Assembly (NCBI GenBank): GCA_015179045.1
Contig: WHUZ01000047.1
Location: 62,001-126,000 of the forward strand
Origin: Kalaharituber pfeilii
Taxonomy: Eukaryota > Ascomycota > Pezizomycetes > Pezizales > Pezizaceae
Reading direction: 5' to 3'
DNA length: 64,000 nt
Position numbers and translations under genes: made by a program. How positions within the stretch are numbered: the first letter of the stretch is position 1; every line of letters starts with the position of its first letter. The notes beneath the pieces were generated by a model. The model searched no databases. It was not told where the DNA came from and worked only from the letters and a program-made list of their open reading frames with translations. Positions 47,624 through 59,083 of this stretch are shown piece by piece.

Positions 47624-48712
47624 ATGTCACTTACGACTAATCCCTGGGATTGACTATGTGGAAACCATAGGACCCATCATGCTACCGCTACTAAACATTT
47701 CCGACGTGTATACTACTCCTCCGAGAAAAACGTCCACATCTAAAGTACAACAAGAAGCTATGAAATCTGCACTGCATCAATTTCACAAACATCTGTCCTC
47801 AGTATATAGTTTTGGTGCAAATGCTTTTAGTGACGAATTTGTATTTCTGAGTGATGATGATATTAACTGTATATCAAGGTGTTGTACAGATGTGTTTGAC
47901 CTTGCTTCTTTACAAAAAGTACTTATAGGAAATCGGAAAATTCTTTATTCACCTTTAGGGATGCATATTAATGCTCTACTAACCCTACTCAAACATGTTC
48001 TAGCAAATATCACTGTGGCCGCAAAGCCTACCCGAGGACCGTGAGTAGGAGTCTTAGAGGTTGCGGAAACCTCAAAGCAGTTTCCGCAGCTACCTCCAAC
48101 TTGAAAGCAGTTTCCACAGCTACCGGAAACTCCAAAGCAGTTTCCGCAGCTACCGGAAACCTCAGTGCAGTTTCCCCAACCACCAACGCAGTCCGAAACC
48201 TCAAAGCAGTTTCTGCAAGCCCCAGAAACTACAAAGCAGTTTCCGAGTCCGCAACCCCCGGAAACTTGACCTCAAAGCAGTTCTCACAGTTCCTACAGTT
48301 TCTACAGTTTCTGCAATTTTCCGCAACCACCGGAAACATAATTGATGTTTCCGCAATCACCGGAAATACAATTGACGTTTCCGCAACCACCAGAAACACA
48401 ATTGACGTTTCCGTAACTACCGGAAATGCAATTGACGCTTCCGCAACCACCGGAAACGCAATTAGCATTTCTACAACCACCAGAAATGCAATTTGCATTT
48501 CCACAACTACCAGAAATGCAATTTGCATTTCTGCATCCACCGGAAACCTCAAAGCAGTTTCTACAACCACAGGAAACCGTAAAGCAGTTTCTGCAACCAC
48601 CGGAAACCTCAAAGCAGTTTCCGCAACCCCAGAAATGCAATCCCCACTTCCGCAACCTCCGAAAACCCAAACGCAGCTTAAAGAACTCCAACAGAATGAT
48701 ACTCCAAAATGA
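47624..48712 (+). pseudogene. unknown ORF with PETQLTFPQP-type repeats, copy A-right
   Basis: ATG at 47624 is put out of frame by an extra G in CCCTGGGATTG. The body is open from METIGPIM (47658) to KPTRGP, where TGA at 48042 replaces the TGG (GPWVGV) seen in the left copies. The 30-bp repeats then continue in the same frame to about 48630. A one-base difference moves the C-terminal PKTQTQLKELQQNDTPK into another frame (stop at 48710-48712). The family is unrecognised. Confidence 0.55.
48055..48700. repeat. 30-bp near-palindromic repeat array, A-right
   Basis: Roughly twenty degenerate units of GGAAACCTCAAAGCAGTTTC or GGAAATGCAATTGACGTTTC followed by CGCAACCACC. Shorter than the corresponding array in unit B. 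Confidence 0.8.
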
Positions 48713-48742
48713 AACACAACCATCTGATTCCCAATCACTATA

Positions 48743-49069
48743 TTGGAAAACAATGAGACCCTAATTCCTGCCATAGTCCCCAATACTGCACCAAAAAAAT
48801 TAGGGTGCCCCCGTGGGGGTGCTCAGCCATTTGTACCTTCCAATTGTGATCATATACGCAATCCAGATGAGAAACTCCGGTTTATTGAGCAGGCTAGGTT
48901 GGCTCATAGTATCAGTGAGATATGAACTTTGCCAATGCCTGCTGGTATGAAGCCTTGAGAGGAGATAGCTATGGACTTTGTTAGAGAACTACCTGAATCC
49001 AAGAGCTTTAATGCTGTTTTAGTTGTCACAGACCGGTTCACCAAAAATGTAATACTATACACCCCTTAG
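48743..49069 (+). pseudogene. Ty3/gypsy integrase-core relic, unit A
   Basis: One frame reads LPMPAGMKP, TGA, then EEIAMDFVRELPESKSFNAV and LVVTDRFTKNVILYTP, stopping at 49067. This is the start of the gypsy integrase core ('PWE.I.MDFV..LP.S.G...ILVVVDRLTK'). TGA stands where TGG (Trp) is expected, and another TGA lies at 48923. The upstream in-frame part (from MENNETLIPAIVPNTAPKK) is of unclear origin. Everything downstream of the first integrase segment is missing. Confidence 0.65.
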
Positions 49070-49111
49070 CTGTAATATCCAGTACCTTCCAGCACTCACC
49101 GTAACTGGAGC

Positions 49112-49450
49112 CTAGCCCCTCACGCCTGTAACAAGTTTACATAATATTGGTATAGTGTTTTGAAAATGTTCAGTAATATCCTTCATGTTGAATTTCTCTG
49201 TAATCTCAGGAGTTAACTTTGAGGGTAGGAGGCGTATCTTTGGTGAATTCAGTAGGGTTCTAATGTCCTTTTCAAGAATTAGACAGAACTAATTGAATAG
49301 AATCTCAGTCATTTAAGTACTACAGTCTTGAAGTACATCAATATTTCCTTGCATCAATCGCTTTCCCACATATGACTTCTCCAGAATTTGTTCCACGATA
49401 TGTATACCTCCACTGGCAACTCGAGTCCTAGGAACCTGACTACCTTGCAT
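49112..49450 (-). pseudogene. unidentified coding relic, unit A
   Basis: The 113-codon frame from ATG 49450 reads VPRTRVASGGIHIVEQILEK, SYVGKRLMQGNIDVLQDCST, stop, MTEILFN, stop, FCLILEKDIRTLLNSPKIRL and SKLTPEITEKFNMKDITEHF to TAG at 49112. It has two internal stops, shared with the copy in unit B. It faintly resembles the region upstream of DUF6589-type transposon proteins in fungi. That is a guess. Confidence 0.4.
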
Positions 49451-50307
49451 TTGATCTTAGGAACCGGTGAATCTAATAGTACTTGAATAAATGATGTAAG
49501 AGTTGTTACAGAGGTGGTAAACATAGAGAGTTACCATCTACCAGGCTAAAAAGACACTTGACTAGCTATACTCGCTAGTCTTCTGCGTAGCTCATATAGT
49601 ACTCATTTATGCAATTGCGGTGCCTTTCCAGCTATCGCATGTCGCTTGCGTATATGCGCAATTCGTATTCTTTTCCGCCTCTTTGTTGTCTAGCCGACGT
49701 TTAAAGGCGTACTCGGCTTGTTGTGCCGGCGCCTTGCCCTTGCGCTTCTTGGCTACGACGTTAAATACGAAGGAGATAAAGAAAATTAACAACCCCAACC
49801 CACCCGCCTCATCTGTCCGCCCACATCACTAACTCCACCAGGCGGTCCGGTTCATCCTCCTAGGCGTCGGCGGTTTCGTTCACGTCCCCAGCCCCCCGGC
49901 CACCACCTCTTCTTCCATACCTCAAATCTGAACACATGTGACCCTTGACTCTTCCGCCATCCCCTATCACCTGCATTCCGGACCATCCGCCTTTCCTATC
50001 TCGTACCTCTACACCTCAGTCCCTTCCCTCCACGTGATCCGGCCACAGGACGTTAGAAAGGGGACCTAGATTGAGATTTTTCCTAATCCCTACCTTGAAT
50101 TTCTTGGGTTCTGACATTGTGTAAAGGAAAATGATGACGCCGATAATTGGGATATGAAGAAGAGAGGAATGAACACCAGAATGGTAGAGATTTCATTTGC
50201 GAGATGAAGGACAATTAGCAACGAAGGAGTAATAGTGCTATGAGTATACCCATGCGCAAGAGGACAATGGGTAAATGGCAGATTTTCTGGCCAAATGATC
50301 TAGTCTT
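49451..50307. other. right end of unit A, no gene seen
   Basis: Repeated almost unchanged in unit B (62068-62895). A 63-codon minus-strand frame (49607-49798) is conserved between copies but has no recognisable feature. The rest is C-rich and AT-rich spacer. Confidence 0.5.
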
Positions 50308-50550
50308 ATATGTACCAGCCCAGCACCATCACCCCGCCCAAGTCGGGAAAGAAGCTCTTACCGTCCCCGGGACTTTTCGGAATGACTGGACTGCCCTGGG
50401 CCGACTTCTCGCTGGTATACCCCCGCCGCCGCCGCCACCGATATGGTCGACGTTGGTATTCCTGCCCTCGCATCCACAATGCTTTGTACCGGATATACTC
50501 ATACCCACATTTTGGTATCTCCCTCCTCCTATCCTCAAGTATTGCGATCG

Positions 50551-50752
50551 GAGGAGGGGAGATAAAAGGGGGGGGGGGGGCGGAGATAGCGAAGGTGCTG
50601 TTATGGGCAGGGAGAGAATGAACTTGACGGGGATGGATGGGGAACGGGTATTGTAGTTAAATTTAATGTAGTAAGAAACCTCGCCATAGCCTTACAGGCG
50701 GCATGCGAGTAATGATATAAAAAAAAAAAAAAAAAGAAAAAAAAAAAAAAAA
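50551..50752 (+). mobile_element. poly(A) retroposon inserted in unit B, 16-bp target duplication
   Basis: Flanked by exact TCAAGTATTGCGATCG at 50535-50550 and 50753-50768. The insert ends in GGCGGCATGCGAGTAATGAT, then ATAAAA and a long A tract. Units A (about 36190) and C (about 63110) carry the same site once and uninterrupted, so the insertion followed the duplication. Its 3' end matches 21153-21289. A G-run and a purine-rich body fill the 5' part. Confidence 0.9.
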
Positions 50753-51084
50753 TCAAGTATTGCGATCGCCGTTGTATGCATATCTTACTTTGCTAGTGAT
50801 ACGTGACATGGGAGGTAGAGAGTTAGCAACAAAGTTGTGTATGGCTATGTATAATGTTAAGACAACGAGAATTCCTGGCGGCTAGCGGCCAAAGGTTACG
50901 TTCGAGTGTTGACATACAGATTATTACCCAAATTCGTTTCACGTACTGTTTCTAAATCCAATTCGACCCAACTCGCCCACGCGCTTAATTGCTACTCTCA
51001 AATAGAAATCAGATCAAATCAAACTATGCTGAAGTACCTATAACAACTAGGAAACAATTAACCTCAAGAAGAAATCCAAGAAAC

Positions 51085-51118
<34 letters not shown>

Positions 51119-51216
51119 GTAGAAGATGCAATCCTGCTCTGAGTCTGCTTAGCTAACTCTAAGACATAAGCGGAAGATTTTGTTATACTTACCAGAATAT
51201 ATTCGATATAAGCATA

Positions 51217-54200
51217 CTACACCTTTCCTCGACGATGTGCTTCTATGTCGGAGCGAGAAAGAGCACACCGTTTGGATGCAATCAGTACGTCCACAATACG
51301 GTCCCATCCTTCCCTTGCCGCCCATAGGACTGCTGGAAAACCCGTATTATCTACTGTATTGACGTCTACGTCCTCACGATCGACAAGAAGCCGCACAATG
51401 GCCTCATGTCCTCTCTCAGCTGCCCATGACAACGGCGTCCGGCCATTATTATCCTTCGAATCAGCATTAACATCCTCCCGCTCAACAAGCAGCTGCACAA
51501 TGGCCTCATGTCCATTCTTAGCTGCCCTTGACAATGGAGTCTGGCCAAAATGACTGTCCTTCGAATCGGCATTACCATCCTCCCGCTCAACAAGCAGCCG
51601 CACAATGGCCTCAAGTCCATTCTCAGCTGCCCTTGACAATGGCGTCTGGCCAAAATGACTGTCCTTAGAATCGGCATTAACATCCTCCCGCTCAACAAGC
51701 AGCCGCACAATGGCCTCATGTCCATTCTCAGCTGCCCATGACAATGGAGTCCGGCCATTCTTGTCCTTCGAATCGGCATTAACATTCTCCCGCTCAACAA
51801 GCAGCCGCACAATGGCCTCATGTCCATTGTTAGCTGCCAATGACAATGGAGTCCGGCCATAACGACTGTCCTTCGAATCGGCATTAACATCCTCCCGCTC
51901 AACAAGCAGCCGCACAATGGCCTCATGTCCATTGTTAGCTGCCAATGACAATGGAGTCCGGCCATAACGACTGTCCTTCGAATCGGCATTAACATCCTCC
52001 CGCTCAACAAGCAGCCGCACAATGGCCTCATGTCCATTCTCAGCTGCCCATGACAATGGAGTCTGGCCATAACGACTGTCCTTCGAATCGGGATTAACAT
52101 TCTCCCGCTCAACAAGCAGCCGCACAATAGCCTCATGTCCATTCTCAGCTGCCATGACAATGGAGTCCGGCCATAGTTGTCCTTAGAATCGGCATTAACA
52201 TCCTCCCGCTCAACAAGCAGCCGCACAATGGCCTCTTGTCCATTCTCAGCTGCCCATGACAATGGAGTCTGGCCATAACGACTGCCCTTCGAATCGGCAT
52301 TAACATCCTCCCGCTCAACAAGCAGCCGCACAATGGCCTCTTGTCCATTCTTAGCTGCAAATGACAATGGCGTCCAGCCACCATTGTCCTTCGAGTCAGC
52401 ATTAACATCCTCACGATCGACAAGAAACCGCACAATGGCCTCATGTCCTTTCTTAGCTGCCCATGACAATGGCGTCCGGCCATCATTGTCTTTTGAATCG
52501 GCATTAACATCCTCCCGCTCAACAAGCAGCCGCACAATGGCCTCATGTCCATTCTCAGCTGCCCTTGACAATGGAGTCCGGCCATTCTTGTTCTTCGAAT
52601 CGGCATTAACATTCTCCCGCTCAACAAGCAGCCGCACAATGGCCTCATGTCCATTCCCAGCTGCCCATGACAATGGAGTCCGGCCATAGTTGTCCTTAGA
52701 ATCGGCATTAACATCCTCCCGCTCAACAAGCAGCCGCACAATGGCCTCATGTCCTTCTACAGTCCCCCATAGCAATGGCGTCCGACCATTGTCATCTCTT
52801 AAATTCCAATCCTCAGGTCCATTTACTAGAAGGGGTATGTATAGCTCCAATCCAAAGTAAGCAGCTGCATGTATGCCTGAGAATAGCTTTGTTAATCTAC
52901 GCTCCCAAGAAGTTTCCAGTAAATATATATAGTGCAACACTCGGAAAGCACAATGGCGTCCCTTGCTCCTCTCTCTTAGTAACTTCAAGGCAAGATCTCT
53001 AACAGAATCATTGCTCTGCTCCTGTCGTGCATAGTGACCCCAATGACATGCTGCATATTCTAAGAAGGCAAAGTCTTTCATTCGTTGCTCAAGAACTTCA
53101 ATTGTGGAGGGGTGAGCTAGTTTATCAAAGTTAAGGTACGTCAAACAGATTTCTGCTGCAGTGCTGTATCTTCGAGGGAAGTATGTGTTGGCATGTTGCT
53201 TGAAATATTCCTCAACTGAGTAGTGCACGAACCGAACAGTCATTGTCTTTTCATCCAAGGTCACCAGCCCAAGACAGCATTCGAGCAATACTTTCTTTGA
53301 AGGAATACCGTCTTTGTTGAATTCAGTGTCACCTATCTCCAATGCAAGTGCATGGCTGAGCTCATTGAGCTTGAGTGGTCGATAGGCTAGATGTAGCCAC
53401 ATTAGTACTTGCATGGCCAGTTCAGCGTTCGGTAGTGACTTGAGCCTATCTATCATGCGTTCAAATGCTTTATCAAGGCCCACTGGCAATTTTTCTAGTG
53501 CCTCCCGCCTCTTTCTTATTGACGGTTGCTCAAGTATCATGCGGATATGTAAAACCGGAAGCAAGAACATTCCTTGGGATTTTTTTATGATTGCCCTTAG
53601 AATATCAGCTTTCAGCTGTTCATTCATAACGTCTGGGTTTGTGTCCTGCGCAATTTCGTCCTCAAGGTATGTTTTGATATCATCCGGATTGGCCATAACG
53701 TCAATTGCGTGTTGCTGGGTATCGAGACCAAGATTTGTGTTGATGGTTGGCCGTATATGAGGTCTTCCAGTAACGAATATGCGCATAGTACTGAACTCAC
53801 TGCGAAGCACTTCAAGCAGCCCTTTCTGAATCTGGGGCTCTAGCTCATCCAAAGCATCTATGCAGATAAAGCTGCGGTCAAACTTGGATAAAGTAATCTC
53901 AAGCATTTTGGGAATATCCTTAAGCTCCACTTTCTTGTCCTGCTGTTCGATAGATTCCAGTATCTTTATAACTGCATCTGGTGTTGGTGAGATGGCATTT
54001 AGAAGCTGTTTCAGGAGGCTCCCCAGAATGTTGACTACGGTTTGCTTCGCATGCTCTTGATAGTCACAATATACATAAGCAATGCCTAATGTGCCTTGTT
54101 GACGAGTTTGAGATATAAGATGCTCAATCACAATAGAACTATAAATATACGAAGCAGCATTAGCAGTGTCTTCTATATCCATTTTAGTATGGATGAACAT

Positions 54201-55730
54201 ACGTTATCGTTGTCTTCCCGACACCAGGGTCACCATAACAGTATAGAATACGGTTATTCATATCTTGTATGGTGCTATCACGCCACTGACGGAAACGGTC
54301 ATGTTGCAAGAGCCAGGTGCCTGTGCCAGCAGTCCGACGAGACTGCACTTCCTGATGTTTTTCCGGGGACTTCAGTGAGGTCAGCATCTTCAGCAGGTTC
54401 CTGATCCTGTCAAGTTCTGCCTTTGTAATATTTTCGCTCATCTCGTTTAGCTTGGTTAAAGGCCCCAAGTCTAATTCAATGCCCTTGAGAAGCTCTTGTA
54501 TCCGTCTAAGTGCTTCAGAGTGGCCCATGATCCTATCCATAGTAGCCATATCTGCACACTCCCGTACAAAACTTTCCTTCTCAGAGATATCATCGATAAA
54601 CGGCTGAAACTCGAGAGCAAAGGGCTTCAACATGCCTGCTACTTTTGTCGCCCCACTGGTCAAACGGCCAAAATACTGGCGTGCCTTCACGGAGAAAACC
54701 AGAATAGCAGCGTAAAGCTCAGGCAAGGCAGAATTCAATTTTTCTTGAAGGTTTGGTTCTGCACGGGATGACAAAGTAACCTCCGATGATGTTTCCGCAT
54801 ACACTCTAGCATAAAAATCGCATATTGCCATCTTTTCAGCGATAGTGGCAGTAAACTGTACAAGACTCTCCATAGTTTCCATATGATTCAAAGTAATCTA
54901 TCAGTGGTCAGTCAGCTGCTGTAAAAAAAGAATAATGCTCCAACATAACGGACCTGCAATATCCCCCTTACACCAGCCCAAACTAGGGATATAACCTCCG
55001 GACTATGCTGTATTGCAATATCCACAATCCGTGCATACTTGTCGACTGTTTTCAAGATTTTTTGCCACCGCTGTGACATAGCGCCATGCTGCCCATCCAC
55101 TCTGGCCTGTAAATCACGTATAGTCAACTGAACGATGTTGCTTGCCGATTGCCATTGTCCGCTGCGGTTGAGAGATGGTAATCCTTTTTCTAACAGCTTT
55201 TTCTCGGCTATATTCACCGACCTTTCCCATATTAGTGATTGAGAATTGGTCGGAACTACAGGTTCGGCACTTGCATCACCTCCGGAGGGTGTCGGGGGCG
55301 TCGATGTGGCAGCAGGTACAGTCGGAGTTGCATCTCCGGCACTAGCTGCCGAGGGTGAAGTGAGTGCCTGGGGTGGTTGGGATGTAGTGGGTGGCTGGGA
55401 TGCCGTGGGTGCCGTGAGTGCCCGGGGTGCCGTGGGTGTCGGTGCGGCTGCAGGTACGGTCAGAGCCGCAGCTCCAGTCCTTACAGAACCTCCGGAGAGT
55501 ACCGAGGGTGCCGGTACAGCAGCGGTTACTGTAAGTGAGGCCGCGATTAAAACGGAAGTAGTCGAGCTGTTGGGACGCCATCGAAAAAGGGAGCTTGGTC
55601 TCGTCGCCGATGGATGGCTCGAGGGACCCTGAGCCGAAGCCCCTCCTTGCGCCGAGGAGCCCGCTTCCGGCAACCCCAGAAACTGGCCCAGCTTCTTGCG
55701 GAATGACTTCTTTTGCTTTTGTCCACTCAT
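51217..55730 (-). pseudogene. NACHT-ankyrin NLR-like protein, copy B, frameshifted
   Basis: Exons 55730-54954, 54897-54203 and 54138-51217, spliced exactly as copy A. The N-terminal domain, Walker A (GDPGVGKTTIT), Walker B (FICIDALDEL), RIFVTGRPH and the winged-helix-like region are intact. The ankyrin array has about 15 units. Near 52153 one C of the conserved GCTGCCCATGAC is missing (GCTGCCATGAC). The reading frame leaves the ankyrin frame there and stays open in another frame to 51366. The original frame resumes as a 312-codon ORF to 51217. The exon length confirms a net one-base loss. The product is either a truncated NLR with an aberrant tail or non-functional. It could be a sequencing or assembly error. 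Confidence 0.75.
51330..52790 (-). repeat. near-identical 102-bp ankyrin-coding repeats, copy B
   Basis: About 15 units of the same family as copy A, including several DSRYG/DSHFG units of 105 bp. At least two adjacent units (about 51780-51990) are identical over most of their length, indicating recent duplication. Confidence 0.9.
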
Positions 55731-56970
55731 ACTGATTGTTTCTGCTTTTGTTGGTTTGCTGTAGAAGGAGCCGTTTATGCTGGTTAATTTGCTGTTGGAG
55801 AGGACGTTACGATAGTGGAGTCCACTACTATGATATATCTCAGTTGGATCCTAGCAATTAAGGTGGGTAGCATATGCCCACAGCCCTGCTTCAGCCGCAA
55901 TCGTAGTCTCGAATCGCCAATTGCCATTGCATTGTTGCATGCGTATCCCTGCCAGAAATCTTCACGACCCTCCGGTCGTCACAATCAAGTCCCACACAAC
56001 AGATGAGGCTCGAATTTCTAACTGTCGACCATGGGAGTAGATTTACATACATATATTTTTGTCAACATCCCATTCTTCCATGACTTCAACGACGGATGTA
56101 TCTTATGAAGTCGTGGGACAGAAAGTCTCGGTTTGTCCGGTTAGTACTCTAGTCGATTACTCTAGGGACTTTACAACTAGACCTTGGCTATTGGAGCATT
56201 CATCTTATTATAGATGCCAGACAGCCTCCCCACTGCCACACCACCGCACCGTCCCAGCTCCCTCACGATGGCGCTTTTACAAATAGGCCACGCCCGTATA
56301 TTCAGCGTTGCCATTACAGTGGCCTCAACTCACACTTACTAGTAATTATTCGGGTTTGATCAGTGAAATCCCACCGAAAAAGGCACTACCGTTGCCGTCC
56401 GATCATGCAAAACCAATGTCAGGATATTAGTACGGAAAGTTAAAATCAACTACCTAGTAGCAACGCCAATATCACGTGATCAAATCACCATACTCTCACT
56501 GTTGAGAATAATGAAATATGCGAACAAAGGAACAAGGATAAAAGGATCAAAAAAAAGGAGGCAAGGTTATAGACAAAGGGTCAAGGACAAAAGGATGAAA
56601 GAATAGAAGCAAGGATAAAGCAACAAAGGTGCGCATTAAAGAAACTGTGATGTCAAAGGAACTGTTGATCTGGTTGCAAGGAACTGTCTCTGTTGAAGGA
56701 AGCTTTGAAAGGAACTGTCATAGTCTCGAGATTGCACATATATTGAATTAAGAATTAAGCGACCGACGATTCTTTTGATGCACCTTGTTCTCGTAACCTT
56801 GTATTTTGCTTACTCACTTCACAGCCGAGCTGCTGAGTGTTTATGCATAACGGTTGCGATTACACCAGACCGCTGACTAACCATAAAATTGTTTAGACTC
56901 TATAACTTTTTTTGAACCAAGGGTAGTCTCGTGCCCAGACCCTATTCTGCTTAGTAAGCTCGTATGGTAT
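55731..56970. other. upstream region of NLR copy B, no further gene seen
   Basis: Counterpart of 42067-43342 with small indels. Presumed promoter region. Confidence 0.55.
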
Positions 56971-57661
56971 CTATATACGCACTCGCCTCAGAAACGTCAA
57001 TTGTGTTTCCAGTGGTTGCGGAAACGTCAATTGTGTTTCTGGTGGTTGTGGAAACGTCAATTGCATTTCCGGTAGTTGCGGAAATGTCAATTGTGTTTCC
57101 GGTGGTTGCGGAAATGTCAATTGTGTTTCCGGTGGTTGCGGAAATGTCAATTGTGTTTCCGGTAGCTGCGGAAGCTGCTTTGTGGTTTCCGGGGGTTGCG
57201 GAAACTGCTTTGAAGTTTCCGCAACCTCTAAGACTCCTACCCACGGTCCTCGGGTAGGCTTTGCGGCCACAGTGATATTTGCTAGAACATGTTTGAGTAG
57301 GGTTAGTAGAGCATCAATATGCATCCCTAAAGGTGAATAAAGAATTTTCCGCTTTCCTGTGAGTACTTTTTGTAAAGAAGCAAGGTCAAACACATCTGTA
57401 CAACACCTTGATATATGGTTAATATCATCATCACTCAGAAATACAAATTCGTCACTAAAAGAATTTGCACCAAAACTATATACTGAGGACAGATGTTTGT
57501 GAAATTGATGCAGTGCAGATTTCATAGCTTCTTGTTATACTTTAGATGTGGGCGTTTTTCTCGGAGGAGTAGTATACACGTCGGAAACGTTTAGTAGCGG
57601 TAGCATGATGGGTCCTATAGTTTCCACATAGTCAATCCCAGGGATTAGTCGTAAGTGACAT
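56971..57661 (-). pseudogene. unknown ORF with PETQLTFPQP repeats, copy B-left
   Basis: ATG at 57661 is out of frame (extra G in the CCCTGGGATT block), and the CAA-to-TAA stop seen in A-left is also present. From MKSALHQFHKHL (57525) it is open for 184 codons through KPTRGPWVGV into seven to eight repeats of PETQLTFPQP. This is the best view of how the repeat array continues the protein frame. Confidence 0.55.
56990..57232. repeat. 30-bp near-palindromic repeat array, B-left
   Basis: About eight units of GGAAATGTCAATTGTGTTTC plus CGGTGGTTGC. Confidence 0.85.
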
Positions 57662-57679
57662 CTATCGCAACAACTGGGG

Positions 57680-57915
57680 TCGCATATATGGCTGCTGATA
57701 CTTCCATTCCAGTGCGTATATATGCCTGCTTACACTTCTATTCCGGCGCGCATATATGGCTGCTTATACTGCCATTGCGGCACGCATATATGGCTGCTGA
57801 TACTTCCATTCTAGCGCTATATATATGGCTGCTTACACTTCAATTCTGGCGCGCATATATGGCTGCTGATACTTCCATTCCAGCGCGTATATATGGCTGC
57901 TTATACTCATTGCCG
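57680..57915. repeat. 34-bp minisatellite, B-left
   Basis: Seven ATATATGGCTGC-bearing units, matching the A-left array. Confidence 0.85.
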
Positions 57916-59083
57916 GTTTTTGCGGGTTTCACGAAACTCCGCGAGCGGGTTCTCAAATGGCGAACCCGCCCGACGGGTCCTCGGCAGAGGCGGAACCCAC
58001 CCGCTGCAGCGGGTCAGGCGGGTTGGGTTATGGGTTACCCAACCCATTTGCACACCCTATCGGACACCGGAAAGCCATTCCACTAGCTGGTTGCATTTCC
58101 GCCGGCAGGGTTTCCGCCCAGCAAAACTTGTCACTAAGAAAACTGGGTTAAGATCTCCCAGACGCTCCTAGCGGAGTCCAACCATTGTCCTGAAACTCCG
58201 CTTAGTTAGCGTCTGGTTACGAGACTACAATTTCTATTCATAATGTCTTATCAAATATAATTAAACTGAGTGGTAGATGGCTGGTAATGATATTCAGAAT
58301 TAAGCAGAAAGATAGTCTTAAGCGGAAAGCTAGTTTGGTTAGCAGAAAGCTAGAATCAGACATCGGAAAGCCATTTCCTGTAACAGGATATTGTATAGCG
58401 AGCCGGGTAAATAGCTTCACGCTAAAAGTTGACCTCTGACAAGCATTTCGGGATGTCGGTTCAATATATGGGTAAAAAGGATGTGACCTGAGTGCGTATT
58501 GCAGTCTCAAAAGTGTATATAAGTGGTCTTCATGGCTGTGTGTTCTCCTTTCTTTTTTTCTTTACGCAACCTCTTGTATTTAGTTTCTACTAAGTAGAGT
58601 GGTTACCCTTATACCTTCTGATAGACTATGGCTTCAAGTTTTCAGTAGACTATGATAGTAGCAAACATGGCAGCTGTAATAGCAGCAGACTATGGCTTTC
58701 CAATGAACTACAACTTCTGATAAACTATGATAGTAGTGGATTATGGCTTTCTGATGAACTATGACTTCCAATGGACTATGATAGTAGTGGATTATAGCTT
58801 TCCAACGAACTACGACTTCCAACAGACTATGATAGTAGCGGATTATGTCTTTCCAACAAACTGCGACTCCCAGCAGCTATGATAGTGGTGGACTATAGCT
58901 TTCCAATAGACTATGGCTTTCCGACTAGGGTGCGTAAATGGGTTGGGTAACCCGTAACCCAACCCGCCTGACCCGCTCCAGCGGGCGGGTTCCGCCTCTG
59001 CCGAGGACCCATCGGGTGGGTTCGCCATTTGAGAACCCGCCCGCGGGGTTCCGTGAAACTCGCAAAAACCCGCAATAAGTATA

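Larger units (their letters stand above)
43343..48712. mobile_element. inverted pair of an unrecognised mobile element, unit A
   Basis: The left copy runs leftward from a TAGGGTG end (complement at 44376-44382). The right copy runs rightward from TAGGGTG at 47227. Reading inward, each has a GGGTT/ACCC-rich subterminal block (AAATGGGTTGGGTAACCCGT), a ~34-bp minisatellite, an unknown ORF, then 30-bp near-palindromic repeats. The TAGGGTG...GGGTAACCCG end resembles hAT-type termini. The outer ends are unresolved, so the class is inferred only. Confidence 0.45.
35964..50307. repeat. segmental duplication unit A (about 14.3 kb)
   Basis: Begins at TATGTACCAGCCCAGC; the same junction sequence recurs at 50308 and 62896. 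It contains the NLR gene, inverted copies of an unknown element, a gypsy relic and another coding relic, in the same order and orientation as unit B. It is longer than B because of a larger ankyrin array and an extra ~2 kb at 44932-46908. Confidence 0.9.

Noticed and set aside
49607..49798. 63-codon ORF conserved in units A and B
   Set aside because: The units are recent duplicates, so conservation is not evidence of function; no domain seen.
57655..58086. ORFs through the 34-bp minisatellite (periodic YMAADTS/GCLYCHCGA peptides)
   Set aside because: Frames arise from repeat periodicity; they start without support and run into the non-coding GGGTT block.
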